From the NCBI RefSeq assembly GCF_001636345.1, contig NZ_KV440945.1, positions 491,340 through 555,339 on the forward strand: a stretch of 64,000 nt of DNA, in the 5' to 3' direction. Below the pieces are notes generated by a model. The model searched no databases, was not told the DNA's origin, and saw nothing but the letters and a program-made list of their open reading frames with translations. The translations under genes were made by a program, and so were the position numbers. How positions within the stretch are numbered: the first letter of the stretch is position 1; the number at the start of each line of letters is the position of its first letter. Of this stretch, positions 61,532 through 64,000 are shown in pieces. The stretch comes from Cytobacillus gottheilii. GTDB taxonomy: Bacteria; Bacillota; Bacilli; Bacillales; Cytobacillaceae.

Positions 61532-61588
61532 GATAGTTAGTGATTTTTAGATTGCCACTTTACAACGGAAAAGAGAGGGGAAATACTT

Positions 61589-63598
61589 TTGAAAAAAGCA
61601 AAGATTCTGTTGCTTGCCGTCGCTCTTATATTGTCGTTATTGCCAGCAGGAATTGGACAGGCTGCCACGGATGACATCACGGGTATCAAGCTCGAAACTG
61701 AATTGAGAGAAGCGATTCAAAAAGGAATTCTGACTGGATATAGTGAAGGTGTATATAAACCGGGCAACAAAGTAACGAGAGGCGAGTTTGCTACTTTCCT
61801 TGCACGTGCTTTAAAGCTTCCGGAAGCACCACATAAATTCTCCGATGTTGCTGTAACATCCAAACTGGCACCTGGGATCAACGCGGCTGCAGAAGCTGGA
61901 ATCATTGCAGGCGGTACAGATGGAAACTTTAAGCCAGACAACCAAATCACACGTGAGCAAATGGTCATCATGATCAAAAATGCTCTTGATTATAAAAATA
62001 TAGACGTGCCTTTTGAAAAACCATCTATTTTGACTGATTTTGATGCTGTTACATCATCAGCTTCACGTCTTGCGATTGCATCAAGCGTAAAACTTAACAT
62101 TACAATTGGTTTTCCGAACAGTGATGGTAAAACATATCGTTTTGAGCAATCAAGACAAGCTTCCAGAGCAGAAGCAGCTGCATTTATCATTCGTATGATT
62201 CATGCAATGGAAGACTTTGAAAATCAGCTGCCTGGCGAACCTGGACAGCCTATTGAAGAAAAACCTTATGTGATTTCTACTATTGATCAAAATGGAGAAT
62301 TAGTAGAATCAGCTAAAAAATATAAAACCTTTGCAGAAGCTGAAGCAAGCTGGAATTCTTCTTCAGAGGTTATTACCCTCAAAGGCAAAGTTATAAAAAT
62401 GGCTTCAGGCTTGGCATATGCGAGTCCTTCAATCGGAAATGCTACGACAAGCTTATACAGCGGATCAGATTTGAGATCTGTTCAAGCTGCGGTGCCAGCT
62501 CAGGAAGAGTTAAAATATATTGAGTCAACTGAAGAAGCTGTTAAAGTATATATTGGCGGCCGAACAGCTTACGTGAAACACTCGGATATCCATCTTGTCC
62601 CTGCCAAAATGATTAAGAATCAAAACTACTATACTGTCAATGCAAGAGTTGAGCTTGTTCACAGCATTTATAATCCTGGAACAAACCAGTATGGTTCTTA
62701 TGAAATTGGCAAAGCTCCTTCAGCGCTAAAGCAAGGAGTCAGATATTATAGCTGGGATGGCACAAAGTTCTATACCAACAATTTAGGCACATCTACTTCT
62801 TATGTAGGAAAAGAACTTTACCCATACTATCAGTATTTATCTGCACGTACAAAAACACCTTATACGGCAGCAGAGTTAGATCGTTTCATTGATAATAAAC
62901 TAGCAGAACTAGAAGCTACGGGATTATCAGTCTATAAAGATGCTACAGTAAAAAGCAAAGTTAAAGGACTTGGCTCATATCTGAAAAAGGTTGAAGCTGA
63001 ATCGAATATTAATGCACTTTTAGTTCTTGGATGGGCAATGCATGAAAGCCAGTACGGAATGAGTAATAATGCATTAAGATTAAATAATCTCTTTGGAATT
63101 GAAGCGTATGACAGCGATCCATCCGGAGCGAAGGCTTATCCAAAGGCGACTGACAGTGTGGATGCGCTTGTTAGCAAATATTTAAACAAAGCATATGCAG
63201 TCCAAGGCGATTGGAGAAGCAACGGTGCTGCACCAGGAAACAAAGGAATGGGCTTTAACGTAAGATACGCAACAGATGCTTACTGGGGCTCTAAGTTAGC
63301 TGGCCATATGTACCGAATCGACAAAGCGTTAGGCTTTAAAGATTACAATAACAAGCAAGTAGTGGCGCTGACAAATACACCTGGTACAAATATTCGCAGC
63401 ACACCATCATCAGCTGTAGGTACAGCAAACTTAGTATATACGTACAAAGCGGCAAAAATGCCAATTGTGATCGTTGATGAAGAAAAAGCAGCTGACGGCT
63501 ATGTCTGGTATAAAATTTTATCTGATGCAGATACGACTGGAAAAAATCCATACGCGTATATCCGCTCTGACTTAGCAGATAAAATTGAAACGTACTAA
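61589..63598 (+). CDS. SLH-anchored N-acetylglucosaminidase
   Basis: A 669-aa secreted glycan-strand hydrolase: signal peptide (about 1-25), three SLH modules (about 30-210, e.g. FSDVAVTSKLAPGINAAAEA with GIIAGGTDGNFKPDN), a linker, a central region with SH3-like character (about 255-345), and a glucosaminidase domain (about 420-580) of the LytG/Bacillus autolysin type. The presumed catalytic Glu lies in LGWAMHESQYGMSN. A C-terminal SH3-like segment (TNIRSTPSSAVGTANLVYTY) follows. It starts at TTG 61589 with GAGGGG upstream. It completes a set of four different wall enzymes with the same anchor. Confidence 0.9.
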   Translation: MKKAKILLLAVALILSLLPAGIGQAATDDITGIKLETELREAIQKGILTGYSEGVYKPGNKVTRGEFATFLARALKLPEAPHKFSDVAVTSKLAPGINAAAEAGIIAGGTDGNFKPDNQITREQMVIMIKNALDYKNIDVPFEKPSILTDFDAVTSSASRLAIASSVKLNITIGFPNSDGKTYRFEQSRQASRAEAAAFIIRMIHAMEDFENQLPGEPGQPIEEKPYVISTIDQNGELVESAKKYKTFAEAEASWNSSSEVITLKGKVIKMASGLAYASPSIGNATTSLYSGSDLRSVQAAVPAQEELKYIESTEEAVKVYIGGRTAYVKHSDIHLVPAKMIKNQNYYTVNARVELVHSIYNPGTNQYGSYEIGKAPSALKQGVRYYSWDGTKFYTNNLGTSTSYVGKELYPYYQYLSARTKTPYTAAELDRFIDNKLAELEATGLSVYKDATVKSKVKGLGSYLKKVEAESNINALLVLGWAMHESQYGMSNNALRLNNLFGIEAYDSDPSGAKAYPKATDSVDALVSKYLNKAYAVQGDWRSNGAAPGNKGMGFNVRYATDAYWGSKLAGHMYRIDKALGFKDYNNKQVVALTNTPGTNIRSTPSSAVGTANLVYTYKAAKMPIVIVDEEKAADGYVWYKILSDADTTGKNPYAYIRSDLADKIETY

Positions 63599-63602
63599 AA
63601 TG

Positions 63603-63644
63603 AAAAGAACCAGATCCCAATAAAGGGAATCTGGTTCTTTTTTG
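63603..63644. terminator. Terminator between SLH glucosaminidase and convergent gene
   Basis: AAGAACCAGAT (63605-63615) pairs with ATCTGGTTCTT (63629-63639), with T behind and A before the stem, so it may serve both strands. Confidence 0.88.
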
Positions 63645-63661
63645 TCTATAGAGGGAAATTT

Positions 63662-64000
63662 CTAAATCCCCAGTTCTGCGGCAAATCCCTGCTCTTCTAA
63701 AAGCTCCTGCACCTCATCAATCAGCACAACATCATTTTCTAATAAGTACGCTGTTTTTGATGTGATAAAGTCATCAATGACAGCACTTTTTGTATCGCCG
63801 GAAGCTTCCCATTTGTTTTGGTGTTTCAGCAAATCCAGTAAAGTAAGCTGTTCATAGTCATTGCCGGAAAAGGTTAGATCCGGATTAACCTGATACCAGA
63901 GGTCGCCTGTATCACGTATCCATTCATCCGCAAGATCCTCAATCGCTGTACGGATTTTTTTTGCGGCCTCTAAATATTTTTCATCATTTGTGGCTATATA
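63662..64000 (-). CDS. Unrecognised protein, C-terminal fragment
   Basis: An open minus-strand frame runs in from the window edge and stops at 63662-63664 (TAG). The 112 visible residues are acidic and probably helical, with EDLADEWIRDTGDLWYQVNP and a C-terminal LLENDVVLIDEVQELLEEQG. No signal peptide or catalytic motif can be seen in this part. It converges on the glucosaminidase gene. The start lies outside the window and I do not recognise the family. Confidence 0.7.
   Translation of the reverse strand, partial: YIATNDEKYLEAAKKIRTAIEDLADEWIRDTGDLWYQVNPDLTFSGNDYEQLTLLDLLKHQNKWEASGDTKSAVIDDFITSKTAYLLENDVVLIDEVQELLEEQGFAAELGI

Overview
The window is chromosomal DNA of an endospore-forming, flagellated Bacillaceae, probably outside the B. 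subtilis group (Cytobacillus/Mesobacillus-like; inferred from memory, no search was run). The evidence is conserved gene order (rpiB-ywlG-glyA-upp-mnaA-atpIBEFHAGDC, ywmB-murA-spoIID, spoIIQ-spoIIID-mbl-flhO-flhP-fabZ, ssbB, ywqA-ywqB), Bacillus-type ribosome binding sites and terminators, and SLH-anchored wall proteins, which B. subtilis lacks.

Layout. 1-5.4 kb: end of rpiB, ywlG, a 20-nt phased repeat array, glyA, a complete group IIC intron directly behind the glyA terminator, and upp. 5.4-9.1 kb: mnaA and a secreted Vpr-like protease. 9.3-16.9 kb: the complete F1Fo ATP synthase operon. 17-21 kb: ywzB-like gene, ywmB, murA and spoIID with a good SigE promoter, then a second, different group IIC intron behind the spoIID terminator. 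23-31 kb: vanZ-like gene, spoIIQ, LysM protein, spoIIID, mbl, flhO, flhP, epuA-like gene, fabZ. 31-40 kb: Asp/Met-rich lipoprotein, ywpF, ssbB with ComK-type AT boxes, the ywqB-ywqA (SWIM plus SNF2) pair, a LysM-NlpC/P60 hydrolase. 40-46 kb: trhO, a soluble chemotaxis-type transducer, a cyclic-di-GMP-I riboswitch ahead of an orphan 76-aa gene, a MecA/PBP3-type transpeptidase, and two further phased repeat arrays. 46-53.7 kb: SIS protein, GT4 glycosyltransferase, HAD phosphatase and a MurNAc recycling operon murQ-murR-murP-mupG. 53.8-56.3 kb: a response regulator cut off by an IS150-type element. 56.5-63.6 kb: four successive SLH-anchored wall enzymes (amidase, subtilase, NlpC/P60, glucosaminidase).

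Functional themes are wall synthesis, recycling and remodelling (mnaA, murA, PBP, murQRP-mupG, SLH enzymes), sporulation and energy.

The least explained material is a set of five intergenic arrays in three sequence-unrelated families. Each is a short core ending in G-A-A-A or similar, repeated with exact or near-exact 20- or 21-nt spacing (two turns of B-DNA), and four of the five lie just downstream of a terminator or of an intron inserted behind one. Together with the riboswitch-controlled orphan gene, these are the best candidates for something undescribed.
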